From contig JANWHY010000010.1 in assembly GCA_025450175.1 (NCBI GenBank), forward strand, positions 1-40,535: a stretch of DNA of 40,535 bases. Direction: 5' to 3'. This stretch comes from Minisyncoccota bacterium (lineage in GTDB: Bacteria > Patescibacteriota > Minisyncoccia > Phycocordibacterales > Zambryskibacteraceae). The notes beneath the pieces were generated by a model, which was not told the origin of the DNA, made no database searches, and saw nothing but the letters and a program-made list of their open reading frames with translations. Positions 1-8,618 of the stretch are shown here, piece after piece (position 1 is the stretch's first letter; each line of letters opens with the position of its first letter). Position numbers and translations under genes: made by a program.

Positions 1-705
1 CCCTTCTTCTGTATTTTGTGGTGTTTTGGCAAGCTTTTCTCCTTGGGAAAGCCTGGTCGCTATCTCTAGGTAGCGCTCTTGGGCAAGATCGTTCAGTTCT
101 CTAAAAAGCTCTTTAGGACTTCTTAAGTCCGTTACGGTGATAGTCTCGAGTATCGGTCCTGTGTCTACCCGTGCCTTAGCGATGTGAATAGTAGCACCAA
201 TGTTCTTGTAATCCCTTTTCATCACTGCCCGTTGGTTCGCCACTGCTCCGCGATAGTGAGGACAGAGACCCATATGCAGATTGATGACCTTGTCGGCCAT
301 GGATAAGATCTCGGGTCTCATGATCATCCCACCCCAGATGACCATAAGATCTGGAGAAATATCTTTGAGAATCTTTAAGACACTTCTGTCATTGATAGAA
401 TACGTTTCTAAGATTTTTGGTAGAAATTCTGATTCAGAAACTAGGGGGCTTCTCTCTCGGAAATATCCCAAGGCATCTTTAAGAAGAGTACTACTGCGCA
501 AGAGAGAGGCGTAGAAAATCTCCTTAGGCAATCTCCATGGCCCTACCGATCTATAGAGACGGCGTAGGCGCTCTAGAAAGGAGTTATGGTTGGGCTTAGG
601 CTTCTGGATGATGACTAGATCGACCTTACCTTGCGTTCTTTTGTAAAGGGAGTTAGCAAAAGCCTTCTTATCTTCTCCGGGATTGGTAATGATTACAATA
701 CCCAT
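1..705 (-). CDS. Formyltransferase family protein, 3' end cut by the window edge
   Basis: The 235 visible codons run off the left edge. The family moves a formyl group from N10-formyl-tetrahydrofolate to an amino group, of Met-tRNA or of an amino sugar. The signature is clear: the INLHMGLCPHYRG stretch carries the catalytic Asn142 and His144, and the VDTGPIL stretch carries the catalytic Asp181. In ordinary methionyl-tRNA formyltransferase the Asn-His pair sits near residue 106-108, so about 35 extra residues lie in the N-terminal half. This long form fits the broader sugar or amine formyltransferase group better than fmt. The start is the ATG at 705, opening with a beta strand (MGIVIITNP). 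The C-terminal domain that would decide the substrate is not in the window. Confidence 0.85.
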   Translation of the reverse strand, partial: MGIVIITNPGEDKKAFANSLYKRTQGKVDLVIIQKPKPNHNSFLERLRRLYRSVGPWRLPKEIFYASLLRSSTLLKDALGYFRERSPLVSESEFLPKILETYSINDRSVLKILKDISPDLMVIWGGMIMRPEILSMADKVINLHMGLCPHYRGAVANQRAVMKRDYKNIGATIHIAKARVDTGPILETITVTDLRSPKELFRELNDLAQERYLEIATRLSQGEKLAKTPQNTEEG

Positions 706-728
706 GGACTCCTGATTATACACGAATA

Positions 729-758
729 ACAAAGGCGCCGAACTGGTGTTCGGCGCCG
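729..758 (-). terminator. Intrinsic terminator of the 780-1319 gene
   Basis: A perfect 10-bp GC-rich inverted repeat (734-743 with 748-757, loop TGGT) lies 22 bases past the stop codon of the minus-strand gene. On that strand it is followed by TTTGTTATT. Confidence 0.8.
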
Positions 759-779
759 TGCACTCTCTCACTTGCGGTT

Positions 780-1319
780 TTAGTGAACCTTCTCGTCATG
801 CTTTAGACTGGTTACAGTCTCGTTACTCACAGGGGGAACCGACCTTAAGTGCTTATCGAATGGAAAGGAACTTTTGAGTGGGGCGACTTCGATAGTCCTG
901 ATCTCTTCCATCATTTCCACTTGCCAGATCCCATTCCCCTTGGAGTAAGTACGACAGAATGTTGCAATGGTATTACCACTGCCTAGTACCCCAATAATGT
1001 TTAGGGAACGGAAATCTAGATCTCCTGTCGCCTCTTTTCTTTCGGAATCGAGCATGTGCTCGCGAGGTAGCCCTGTGCGAGTCGCACTCACATTCCATGT
1101 GTACGACACTAGTACTGTCCCCTTGAACTTTTCGGCGATCTTCTTCTGAAACTCGAGTAAGACGCACATGTCCCAGGGATAGAGCGTGTTGGTATATGGC
1201 TCTTGGCTTGGGTTGGAAGCCGAGAGCTTGTGGATCCTCAGTCGGATAGGACCTCTTTTGAAGTAGACCAATCCGAGGAGGAGTGCACCTCCCAATATGA
1301 GCGACGCGAGCAACACCAT
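780..1319 (-). CDS. Hypothetical single-span membrane protein, 179 aa
   Basis: I do not recognise this family. The ATG at 1319 is chosen because GGAGG stands 5 nt upstream (1325-1329) and because the protein then opens directly with a hydrophobic span (about residues 2-18, VLLASLILGGALLLGLVYF). The rest is soluble, with an N-out or N-in topology that I cannot decide. A start 10 codons further upstream is possible but leaves the ribosome binding site inside the gene. It stands alone, with its own terminator 22 bases downstream. It belongs to the set of Shine-Dalgarno-led unknown genes in this window. Confidence 0.7.
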   Translation of the reverse strand: MVLLASLILGGALLLGLVYFKRGPIRLRIHKLSASNPSQEPYTNTLYPWDMCVLLEFQKKIAEKFKGTVLVSYTWNVSATRTGLPREHMLDSERKEATGDLDFRSLNIIGVLGSGNTIATFCRTYSKGNGIWQVEMMEEIRTIEVAPLKSSFPFDKHLRSVPPVSNETVTSLKHDEKVH

Positions 1320-1410
1320 TCGAACCTCCGCAGGGTAACCACGGAACACAATTGTTCAGATCTATATACATACTACCCCACCCGCCAAAATTTTTTATGA
1401 AGAAGCTTTG

Positions 1411-1495
1411 CGGAGGCGCAGGGATTCGAACCCTGGAATCCTTGCGGATTACACGCTTTCCAAGCGTGCGCACTAGACCACTATGCGACGCCTCC
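1411..1495 (-). tRNA. tRNA-Ser (GGA)
   Basis: On the minus strand the acceptor stem GGAGGCG pairs with CGCCTCC and is followed by discriminator G. The anticodon arm CACGC-TTGGAAA-GCGTG gives anticodon GGA. A long class II variable arm (TAATCCGCAAGGATTC) and a T arm with TTCGAAT follow. CCA is not encoded. The NUDIX gene's stop codon directly abuts the 5' end. Confidence 0.95.
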
Positions 1496-1960
1496 TTATC
1501 TTTGCTTCAGGATATCATCTACTAACTTAATCTCATGGTCAATTCCTTCTATCAAATCATATTTTGGAATCTCATCGCGAGAAATCCAAGCAAACTCTGT
1601 CGCATCTTCACCAAGTACCACTTCCCCACCCAAGTATTGTGCAAAGTAACTAAGAACGAGTACGGGAGTCTTCCCACCTTTTATAAAAGTGAGATCAAGC
1701 AGATATTCTGGCTTATCTATCTCGAGTCCGACCTCCTCCATCACTTCCCTCTTCAAAGTATTGGTCAGTGCATAGTACCACTGGTTTTTATGTGTAAGAG
1801 GTGTATTGATGTAGTCGTCGGTTGATAACTTGCCACCCGGGACAGTCCATCTTCCAGGGAAGTGTTCTTCCTCCGCTGATCTTTTGGTAATAAGAAATGT
1901 TCTATCTAGCTTGTAGACAATAGCTGTGATCGCAACCTTATGGAGTTCTTTGTCTTCCAT
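1496..1960 (-). CDS. NUDIX hydrolase, 154 aa
   Basis: NUDIX enzymes cleave nucleoside diphosphates linked to another moiety, using a divalent metal held by the Nudix box. Here the box is PGGKL followed, after an insertion of about 25 residues, by REVMEEVGLEI. The canonical spacing between the first Gly and the REUXEE core is therefore stretched, as in some dNTP or ADP-ribose pyrophosphatase-like members. The N-terminal half has the usual strands (AITAIVYKLDRTFLITKRS). The substrate cannot be read from the sequence. The ATG at 1960 has no ribosome binding site, but TAAAAT ends 6 nt upstream. The stop codon lies directly against the tRNA-Ser gene, so both may share one transcript. Confidence 0.9.
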   Translation of the reverse strand: MEDKELHKVAITAIVYKLDRTFLITKRSAEEEHFPGRWTVPGGKLSTDDYINTPLTHKNQWYYALTNTLKREVMEEVGLEIDKPEYLLDLTFIKGGKTPVLVLSYFAQYLGGEVVLGEDATEFAWISRDEIPKYDLIEGIDHEIKLVDDILKQR

Positions 1961-1966
1961 CCATTA

Positions 1967-1972
1967 ATTTTA
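1967..1972 (-). promoter_or_regulatory. -10 box for the NUDIX gene, predicted leaderless
   Basis: TAAAAT on the minus strand ends 6 nt before the ATG at 1960. Transcription would start at or next to the start codon. No clear -35 was found. Confidence 0.55.
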
Positions 1973-1980
1973 ACCTACTT

Positions 1981-2020
1981 TATAAAAAGAAAGAGCCCCG
2001 TGCGCGTACGCCGGGGCCCT
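1981..2020 (-). terminator. Intrinsic terminator of the FtsZ-like operon
   Basis: GCCCCG (minus strand, 2012-2017) pairs with CGGGGC (1995-2000). The hairpin is followed on the minus strand by TCTTTCTTTTT. It lies 17 bases past the stop codon of the last operon gene. Confidence 0.85.
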
Positions 2021-2036
2021 CAAAGAACAGAAAGAA

Positions 2037-2609
2037 CTATCGACTACGTATTCTCACCTCACTTCGAGAAGGTTTGGGCATTTTGTTTCGTGTCAACAAA
2101 GCACCTATTCCTATTCCCACAAACAAGGAGATCACAATTACGAGGATGTAGTTAATTACCAGCCCCGAATTCGTAGATGGTCTCTCCTGGACAACTAGGG
2201 GGGGTGCCTCTTGAGGCCTAACCTCCACTGGTCTTGGTGCGACCTCTGGCTCTCGCGCCGTAGTCGGTGTTGGAGCTTGAGGTTCTAGGACTTCCGGAGT
2301 GAGTACTACAACTTCCTTTTCTGGTGTTCTTGGTGCTTGCGGAACTTTTGCTTCGCAATTCACGGAACTCCGCAGATAGATGTGCCGGTTGATCGCTAAC
2401 CCATTCCTTATTTCGGTTTGAGTTATCGAACTATCTCGGACCACCTGGTTGTACCAGCTTGGATCACAACCAGCCTTCTTGAGTACCGAGAGAACAGTTC
2501 TCTCGGTCTCGGTGATGTCGCCTAGCCATCGGTATTGTCCTTGGGCCAGGCTTGGGGTGGGAAGGGTCGTGAGACCCAAGCCCACCAGTACGATGAACAG
2601 GATTCTCAC
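2037..2609 (-). CDS. Exported protein with C-terminal membrane anchor, 190 aa, in the FtsZ-like operon
   Basis: The protein opens with a signal peptide (about residues 1-22, ending SLAQ). A domain of about 70 residues with two Cys follows (GCDPSWYNQVV and SVNCEAK). Next comes a Pro/Glu/Thr-rich linker (about 90-145), one membrane span near residues 150-170 (YILVIVISLFVGIGIGAL), and a short basic tail (RSEVRIRSR). That is the layout of an outside-facing domain held by a C-terminal anchor, with a cytoplasmic basic tail that could touch a cytosolic partner. The start is GTG at 2609 with AAGGAGAGG upstream. It is the last of three co-directional genes, 39 bases behind the FtsZ-like gene and before a strong terminator. 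I do not recognise the family. Confidence 0.8.
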   Translation of the reverse strand: MRILFIVLVGLGLTTLPTPSLAQGQYRWLGDITETERTVLSVLKKAGCDPSWYNQVVRDSSITQTEIRNGLAINRHIYLRSSVNCEAKVPQAPRTPEKEVVVLTPEVLEPQAPTPTTAREPEVAPRPVEVRPQEAPPLVVQERPSTNSGLVINYILVIVISLFVGIGIGALLTRNKMPKPSRSEVRIRSR

Positions 2610-2648
2610 GACCTCTCCTTATTTGAGGGCGTCGGGATGCTTTTCAAT

Positions 2649-4199
2649 TTACCGCCCAGCGATCTCTCTTGGTGAAAAAGATTCTGGAAGGTACTTTCGA
2701 AGTCCCGACCACCTACCACCATTTCCATTTGTCGAAGACTTCTCGACAGAGTTGTTCGGTTGCGGCGGTTCCTTCGATGTGGATACACTTTGGATCCGCT
2801 GAAACCTATGGATGACGTCTGGATCTACGGCGGAACCATTCGAGCCATTGGTGTGCGCAGCAGGCTGTGCCGCTGCCTGTTTCCTGACCGCCCCCTCCTT
2901 TTGTGGAGGAGTTACGATAAGTGTCGCAGGGGATGCCGGCGTCGTATCGGGCGCGGGAATCTCCGGCGTTGGGAGAGCAAGCGTGATCCGGGGAGCGCCG
3001 AGAGCTACAAGCTTGGATGCTTGAGCTTCGTCGCCGGGTCCGGGACCATTGGTGATGAGTGACAATATGACCCCACCGTCTGGTAACGGTCGGCTATCGA
3101 CTCCAAGATGAATCTCAATATTTCGACCTGATTCCTTAAGAATCTGCTGTCGAAACAACGAGTTCACCTTTTTTCCCAGGATCGCTGGGAACTTGGCTCC
3201 GAGCTGTCTCATACCTGCGATCTTTGCTCGCTTGTAACGAGTCGGGTCTTGGAGCCCAGTCATGGTCAAGCGTTGATGCAGATCAGGGGCCATCTTGTTC
3301 TCAAGATCTTCCTTGGAACACTCTCGAATCTTATCTAGTTCCTCCTTGGAGATCTTGATAGCCCGATAAAACAAGTATGACCCGTACTCCTTATCGGTAA
3401 TGGTTGTGAGGTCAGCTTCGTCACTGTGAATCGTGCGCGCGAAGCTCAAGAAGACGTTCTGGAACCCTTCCACGATAGGCATGAGTTCCTGTTCGTCTGC
3501 AAGTGCGTGCATCTCCTCAAGATCGAGGAGGTGGTAATTGGGGTGACCTTCCCTCTCCAGATGATCGATGATGTAATCATTGAAGATCTGAATAGTTGCC
3601 ACCCCTCGACCCATGAGTCGAGCATGAGCCTTGATAGCACGTGCCCAACGATCATCACCCTCTTCTTCTTCGTGGGGCATGACGACCCACGCAGTCAGAT
3701 GTGCATCAGGGAATTCATCCTGGATGAGTTCGGCGGCGGCTGTAATAGCTCCCGTGCCGCTTCCTCCACCCAAACCCGCACCCAAGAAGATGTGGTCTGC
3801 TCCAGCGAAAAGCGCCCTGATCTTCTCGATGCTTTCCTTGAAGGCCTCTTCACCTACCGTCTCTTTTCCTCCGGCGCCACGTCCTTTTGTAAGAACTGCT
3901 CCGAGAGGAATACGGAGGAATCGGCCGCTCGCCAGCCACTTCCTGAGATTCTCGCTCGCCCCCTCCATAGAGAAGAGGTTATCCAGCGCACTCTGGTCAG
4001 TGTTGGCTACTCCAATTCGAAGATTGGGATGATCGGCGGGATCGTTCTTGTCCACAAAGCGCAACCCTTGATTGCATGCGCACCCACCGAAGAAAGCCAT
4101 GACTACTTGAATTACGTGAGGTTCTGCCTTGAGTTCAGTGAGATTCTCCACGATACTCTCCGTCTCGCCTTGGGGCGGATGTTTACGATTAGTCGGCAT
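2649..4199 (-). CDS. Divergent FtsZ/tubulin-like GTPase, 516 aa
   Basis: Tubulin-fold GTPases polymerise with GTP. Seen here, in order: beta-1 and an altered first loop (VVMAFFGGCACNQ in place of the usual GVGGxGGN); VANTDQSAL matching the FtsZ NTDxxxL segment; the tubulin signature GLGGGSGTG; a strand-helix block (TAWVVMPHEEEEGDDRWARA) matching FtsZ FEGxxRxxxA; IFND; and a T7-type loop SDEADL that keeps both acidic positions but has His where FtsZ has Asn. Residues after about 400 are a Pro/Ala/Asn-rich linker ending in a conserved-looking tail peptide (LRKYLPESFSPREIAGR). The start at 4199 overlaps the upstream gene by 88 bases. The next ATG (4100) would cut beta-1. It is clearly not the ordinary FtsZ, and its partners are membrane proteins on both sides. 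Confidence 0.85.
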   Translation of the reverse strand: MPTNRKHPPQGETESIVENLTELKAEPHVIQVVMAFFGGCACNQGLRFVDKNDPADHPNLRIGVANTDQSALDNLFSMEGASENLRKWLASGRFLRIPLGAVLTKGRGAGGKETVGEEAFKESIEKIRALFAGADHIFLGAGLGGGSGTGAITAAAELIQDEFPDAHLTAWVVMPHEEEEGDDRWARAIKAHARLMGRGVATIQIFNDYIIDHLEREGHPNYHLLDLEEMHALADEQELMPIVEGFQNVFLSFARTIHSDEADLTTITDKEYGSYLFYRAIKISKEELDKIRECSKEDLENKMAPDLHQRLTMTGLQDPTRYKRAKIAGMRQLGAKFPAILGKKVNSLFRQQILKESGRNIEIHLGVDSRPLPDGGVILSLITNGPGPGDEAQASKLVALGAPRITLALPTPEIPAPDTTPASPATLIVTPPQKEGAVRKQAAAQPAAHTNGSNGSAVDPDVIHRFQRIQSVSTSKEPPQPNNSVEKSSTNGNGGRWSGLRKYLPESFSPREIAGR

Positions 4200-4537
4200 T
4201 GCCCAGGCTCACGACTTTCATCGTATTCCTGGCAAAAATCATTCGAGATCTGTCGGATCTTTCCCATTTTTCTAGGGTTTTCAACCGACAGCTCAAGTGC
4301 AATAACCATTTGTCCGAAAGAGAATAGACTCTCTCTCTTAATTTTGACTCGAGCGAAGGTCTTGTCCCCCGCTACTTCCGGGGCACCCGACCACATCCAT
4401 TCATCCAAGCGATGGCGAACCTCATGTGCATTTTCTTCTAAACATCGTCTACGCTCCTTAAGTCTCACAAGGTATGGGCGATAGAAGACTCCTCCTATCG
4501 CCGTGGTCAACACAACGGCTAGGATTAGCCAATTCAT
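4112..4537 (-). CDS. Hypothetical single-span membrane protein, 141 aa, first gene of the FtsZ-like operon
   Basis: The ATG at 4537 is chosen because AAGGAGG lies 5-6 nt upstream; a GTG two codons earlier would overlap that site. The protein opens with a membrane span (MNWLILAVVLTTAIGGVFY). A basic juxtamembrane helix (RLKERRRCLEENAHEVRHRLDEW) follows, then a soluble domain of about 80 residues and an Arg-rich end (RPKARRRVSWRI). The reading frame runs 88 bases into the FtsZ-like gene, which suggests translational coupling. The family is unknown. A membrane anchor or regulator for the GTPase is an inference from position only. Confidence 0.7.
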   Translation of the reverse strand: MNWLILAVVLTTAIGGVFYRPYLVRLKERRRCLEENAHEVRHRLDEWMWSGAPEVAGDKTFARVKIKRESLFSFGQMVIALELSVENPRKMGKIRQISNDFCQEYDESREPGQCRLIVNIRPKARRRVSWRISLNSRQNLT

Positions 4538-4613
4538 TCGCACCTCCTTCGTGCAGTCTGGGGATGAAAACTACCACTCGAGGTGGGGCTGGGTCAAGTG
4601 AATATTTTGTGTT

Positions 4614-5516
4614 CTAATATGTACTTTCTCCAACTAGGGCCTTAATCCGCTCTTCAATTGGCGGGTGGGTCAGGAATAGGTTTTTAAGTTTAGAGGTCTT
4701 TAAGGTTCCAAAAGGGTTCGAAATGAAGAGGTGAGCTGTGGCGGAGTTTGCTGTGCGCATGGGTTGTGATGCCGTACTGATCTTCCTTAGAGCACTGGCA
4801 AGACCTTCTGGATATCGAGTGAGAAGTGCCCCAGAGGCATCGGCAAGGAACTCTCTCTTACGCGAGACCGCAAGTTGTATGAGTGTTGCAGCAATAGGCG
4901 CAAGGATCGCGAGTATGAGTCCAATGACTAAAATGATTGAGTTAGCATTATTCCTCTCTCTGTTTCCGTTTCCACCTCCCCACATACGAGAGCGTAGGAA
5001 CATATCCGAGAGCAGTGCGACGAAGCCTCCCATGACCACTACCACGGTCGAGATGAGAATATCTCTATTGCCAATATGAGAGAGCTCGTGCGCTATCACT
5101 CCCTCAAGCTCGTTCTTATCTAAAATATTGAGGAGGCCAGTTGTCACACACACCACAGCGTGCTCCTTATTACGCCCAGTGGCGAAGGCGTTGGGGCTTG
5201 GGTCGTCGATCACATAGACCTTCGGCATAGGCAGGCCTGCACCAATAGAAAGGTTTTCTACAGCATTCCAGAGGTCGAAGTATTCTTCGCGAGTAACAGG
5301 CTTGGCCTTGTGGAGCTTAAGTACTATCTTGTCCGAATACCAGTAAGAGAAGATGTTGGTAAATATCGCAATGACGATCGCTATAAAGATAAGCGAGCTA
5401 TCTTGGTAGTAGTAAGAGATGACCCAGCCGAGACCTATTACAAGAGTGCTGAAGACCCCGACAAGTAGCCAGGTCTTAAGAATATTTTCACTCTGATGAG
5501 TGTAAAGGTTTGACAC
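4614..5516 (-). CDS. htpX: HtpX-like M48 zinc metalloprotease, 300 aa
   Basis: This is a membrane-bound protease of the M48B family that degrades misfolded membrane proteins. The zinc motif HELSH is at residues 143-147, and the downstream glutamate lies in REFLADASG. Two N-terminal membrane spans (about 15-35 and 40-60) and two after the active site (about 155-172 and 193-215) match HtpX topology, and the length is typical. The start is GTG at 5516, 7 nt behind the lemA stop codon with no ribosome binding site, so it is probably translated from the lemA transcript. The lemA-htpX pair recurs in many bacteria and suggests a joint envelope quality-control role. Confidence 0.95.
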   Translation of the reverse strand: MSNLYTHQSENILKTWLLVGVFSTLVIGLGWVISYYYQDSSLIFIAIVIAIFTNIFSYWYSDKIVLKLHKAKPVTREEYFDLWNAVENLSIGAGLPMPKVYVIDDPSPNAFATGRNKEHAVVCVTTGLLNILDKNELEGVIAHELSHIGNRDILISTVVVVMGGFVALLSDMFLRSRMWGGGNGNRERNNANSIILVIGLILAILAPIAATLIQLAVSRKREFLADASGALLTRYPEGLASALRKISTASQPMRTANSATAHLFISNPFGTLKTSKLKNLFLTHPPIEERIKALVGESTY

Positions 5517-5523
5517 TATAAAA

Positions 5524-6078
5524 TTAGAACTTAACTTCTACAGGATTCTTGGCTGCAGCTTCTTCAAGTTGGAAGAATTCCATTGGACTAAACTTAAATA
5601 AATTTGCTATGAAGTTAGATGGGAAAGTTTCTATCCTAGTATTAAGATCTCGCACATTGGTGTTATAGAAGCGACGAGCAGCTTGGATCTTGTTCTCAGT
5701 GTCAGAAAGTTCCTTCTGCAGTTCGAGGAAGTTGGTATTGGCCTTGAGCTCTGGGTAAGCTTCTGCCACAGCAAAGAGTGACTTAAGAGCGCCACTGAGC
5801 ATATTCTCAGCCTTGCCCTTTTCCTCAAGATTGCCTGCGCCCATGGCGGCGGCTCTGGCTTTAGTAACATTTTCGAAAGCGCTAGACTCGTGTTCGGAGT
5901 AACCCTTGACAGTGTTTACGAGGTTAGGGATGAGGTCGTAACGTCGCTTGAGTTGGACGTCGATATCGGCCCAAGCTTCCTTCGCACGGTTCACCAGTCT
6001 GACAAAAGAGTTATAAGCCAAGATCGCCCAAAGCATCACGACCCCAAGGACGATAAGGATGATAGTTAAAAGTGACAT
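5524..6078 (-). CDS. lemA: LemA family protein, 184 aa
   Basis: LemA proteins have one N-terminal span, here about residues 3-22 (LLTIILIVLGVVMLWAILAY), and a helical bundle outside or at the membrane. The family signature is seen in VRLVNRAKEAWADIDVQLKR, RYDLIPNLVNTVKGY and ARRFYNTNVRDLN. The molecular role of LemA is not established. The start is the ATG at 6078, whose -10 TATAAT ends 6 nt upstream; an in-frame upstream extension would run through the groEL terminator and is rejected. It is first in an operon with htpX. Confidence 0.93.
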   Translation of the reverse strand: MSLLTIILIVLGVVMLWAILAYNSFVRLVNRAKEAWADIDVQLKRRYDLIPNLVNTVKGYSEHESSAFENVTKARAAAMGAGNLEEKGKAENMLSGALKSLFAVAEAYPELKANTNFLELQKELSDTENKIQAARRFYNTNVRDLNTRIETFPSNFIANLFKFSPMEFFQLEEAAAKNPVEVKF

Positions 6079-6084
6079 GGCGCG

Positions 6085-6090
6085 ATTATA
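6085..6090 (-). promoter_or_regulatory. -10 box for lemA-htpX, predicted leaderless
   Basis: TGC-TATAAT on the minus strand is a consensus -10 with 6 nt to the ATG at 6078. It sits directly behind the groEL terminator, so lemA has its own promoter. Confidence 0.75.
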
Positions 6091-6094
6091 GCAT

Positions 6095-6148
6095 AAAAAA
6101 TGACCGAAGGTGATACGCGCGTGCGTTTTGAATATCACCTTCGGTCAT
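6095..6148 (-). terminator. groEL terminator with a 16-bp perfect stem
   Basis: Bases 6100-6115 pair perfectly with 6133-6148, around a 17-base loop. On the minus strand a run of T (TTTTTTA) follows. A second 8-bp hairpin with a 3-base loop (6178-6196) lies between it and the groEL stop codon. Confidence 0.9.
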
Positions 6149-6248
6149 GGACAGAGCGATCTTGCCGCTTCTCGAATATCATGGCCCTGCCATGATTGTA
6201 ATCCTGCATCGGCATTCTCCACTTAAAAATCTAGCACAAGTTTAAAAA

Positions 6249-7916
<1,668 letters not shown>

Positions 7917-7930
7917 TTAGAATAATTAGG

Positions 7931-8287
7931 TCAATTTTTGATAATGGCCAACACACTCTCCTCCTTCACTAGATAAAATTCTTCTCCCCCCTGCTCGACC
8001 TCATCGTATCCATACTTAGAGAAGACTATTGTGTCCCCCACCTTCACTCTCATAGGGATGAGTCTACCTTCTTCATATTTTCCCTCACCAACGGCTAGCA
8101 CCTTACCCTGAGCCGCTTTCTCCTTGGTCATCGAATCAGGAAGGATGATGCCAAAACTTTTACTCTCACCTCGCACCTCTGCTTCTGTAAAAGGTCGGAC
8201 AAGTATCCTGTCGCCGAACGGCTTAATCTTTGTACTTTCTGATTTGCTTACTGTCTTAGAGACTTTCTTAGTATTTTTCTTTTTCAT
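7931..8287 (-). CDS. groES: Co-chaperonin GroES with Lys-rich N-terminal extension, 118 aa
   Basis: This is the heptameric lid of GroEL. The core begins at about residue 20 (KIKPFGDRILVRP) and includes a mobile-loop region (EVRGESKSFGIILPDS) and the closing strands (VGDTIVFSKYGYDEV). GroES is usually about 95 residues. The 19 extra N-terminal residues are almost all Lys, Ser and Thr (KKKNTKKVSKTVSKSESTK). The ATG at 8287 is the only one available and has TATAAT 9 nt upstream. It is first in the groES-groEL operon and divergent from secG. Confidence 0.96.
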   Translation of the reverse strand: MKKKNTKKVSKTVSKSESTKIKPFGDRILVRPFTEAEVRGESKSFGIILPDSMTKEKAAQGKVLAVGEGKYEEGRLIPMRVKVGDTIVFSKYGYDEVEQGGEEFYLVKEESVLAIIKN

Positions 8288-8296
8288 GGTGCCGCA

Positions 8297-8302
8297 ATTA
8301 TA
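8297..8302 (-). promoter_or_regulatory. -10 box for groES-groEL
   Basis: TATAAT on the minus strand, 9 nt before the ATG at 8287. The transcript would have a leader of about 2 nt or none. Confidence 0.65.
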
Positions 8303-8336
8303 TGCAAAAAATTCATGAAGTCAAAGTCTGTAGGGG

Positions 8337-8365
8337 TTGAGGTCTTCGCCAGGTTAGGGTATGAT
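8337..8365 (+). promoter_or_regulatory. Promoter of secG and downstream genes
   Basis: -35 TTGAGG (8337-8342), 17-nt spacer, -10 TATGAT (8360-8365). The start codon at 8381 is 15 nt further, so the leader would be about 8-9 nt. Confidence 0.75.
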
Positions 8366-8380
8366 ACCTCCTTGTACGTT

Positions 8381-8608
8381 ATGATCGGTATTCTTCCCTA
8401 CATTCAAGTCGGATTAAGTATTCTTCTCATTACAGGCATTCTCCTCCAGCGTTCTGAGGAGAGTCTTGGTGCTGCCTTCGGATCCGAGGGTGCTGGTGGA
8501 GGCCGCTTCCTTCGTCGTGGGTTCGAGAAGTTCCTCTTCAATGCCACTCTTACAGTAGCGGCACTCTTTGTCCTGGTAAACTTCCTCGGTCTTCTACTTG
8601 CTCGTTAG
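8381..8608 (+). CDS. secG: Preprotein translocase subunit SecG, 75 aa
   Basis: SecG is a small two-span subunit that assists SecYEG. The protein has two hydrophobic spans (ILPYIQVGLSILLITGILLQ and LTVAALFVLVNFLGLLLA). Between them is the SecG loop (QRSEESLGAAFGSEGAGGGRFLRRGFEKFL), which has the conserved Gly-rich stretch and FxxRRG. The ATG at 8381 is preferred over an upstream in-frame ATG at 8315, because that one precedes the promoter and would add non-homologous residues. It overlaps or abuts the next gene. Confidence 0.93.
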   Translation: MIGILPYIQVGLSILLITGILLQRSEESLGAAFGSEGAGGGRFLRRGFEKFLFNATLTVAALFVLVNFLGLLLAR

Positions 8609-8618
8609 TCTACTAACC

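Noticed and set aside
973-1473. 166-codon minus-strand frame that runs through the tRNA-Ser
   Set aside because: It overlaps the tRNA and the better-supported 780-1319 gene in another frame, and its sequence has no fold-like pattern.
3426-4484. Long plus-strand open frame of 352 codons opposite the FtsZ-like gene
   Set aside because: It is antisense to a protein with clear GTPase motifs, has no family motifs and shows unnatural composition. Shadow of the real gene.
8288-8380. CIRCE or other heat-shock operator upstream of groES
   Set aside because: No TTAGCACTC-N9-GAGTGCTAA-like repeat is present. Only TTCATGAAG (8312-8320) stands out, and it is too short to call.
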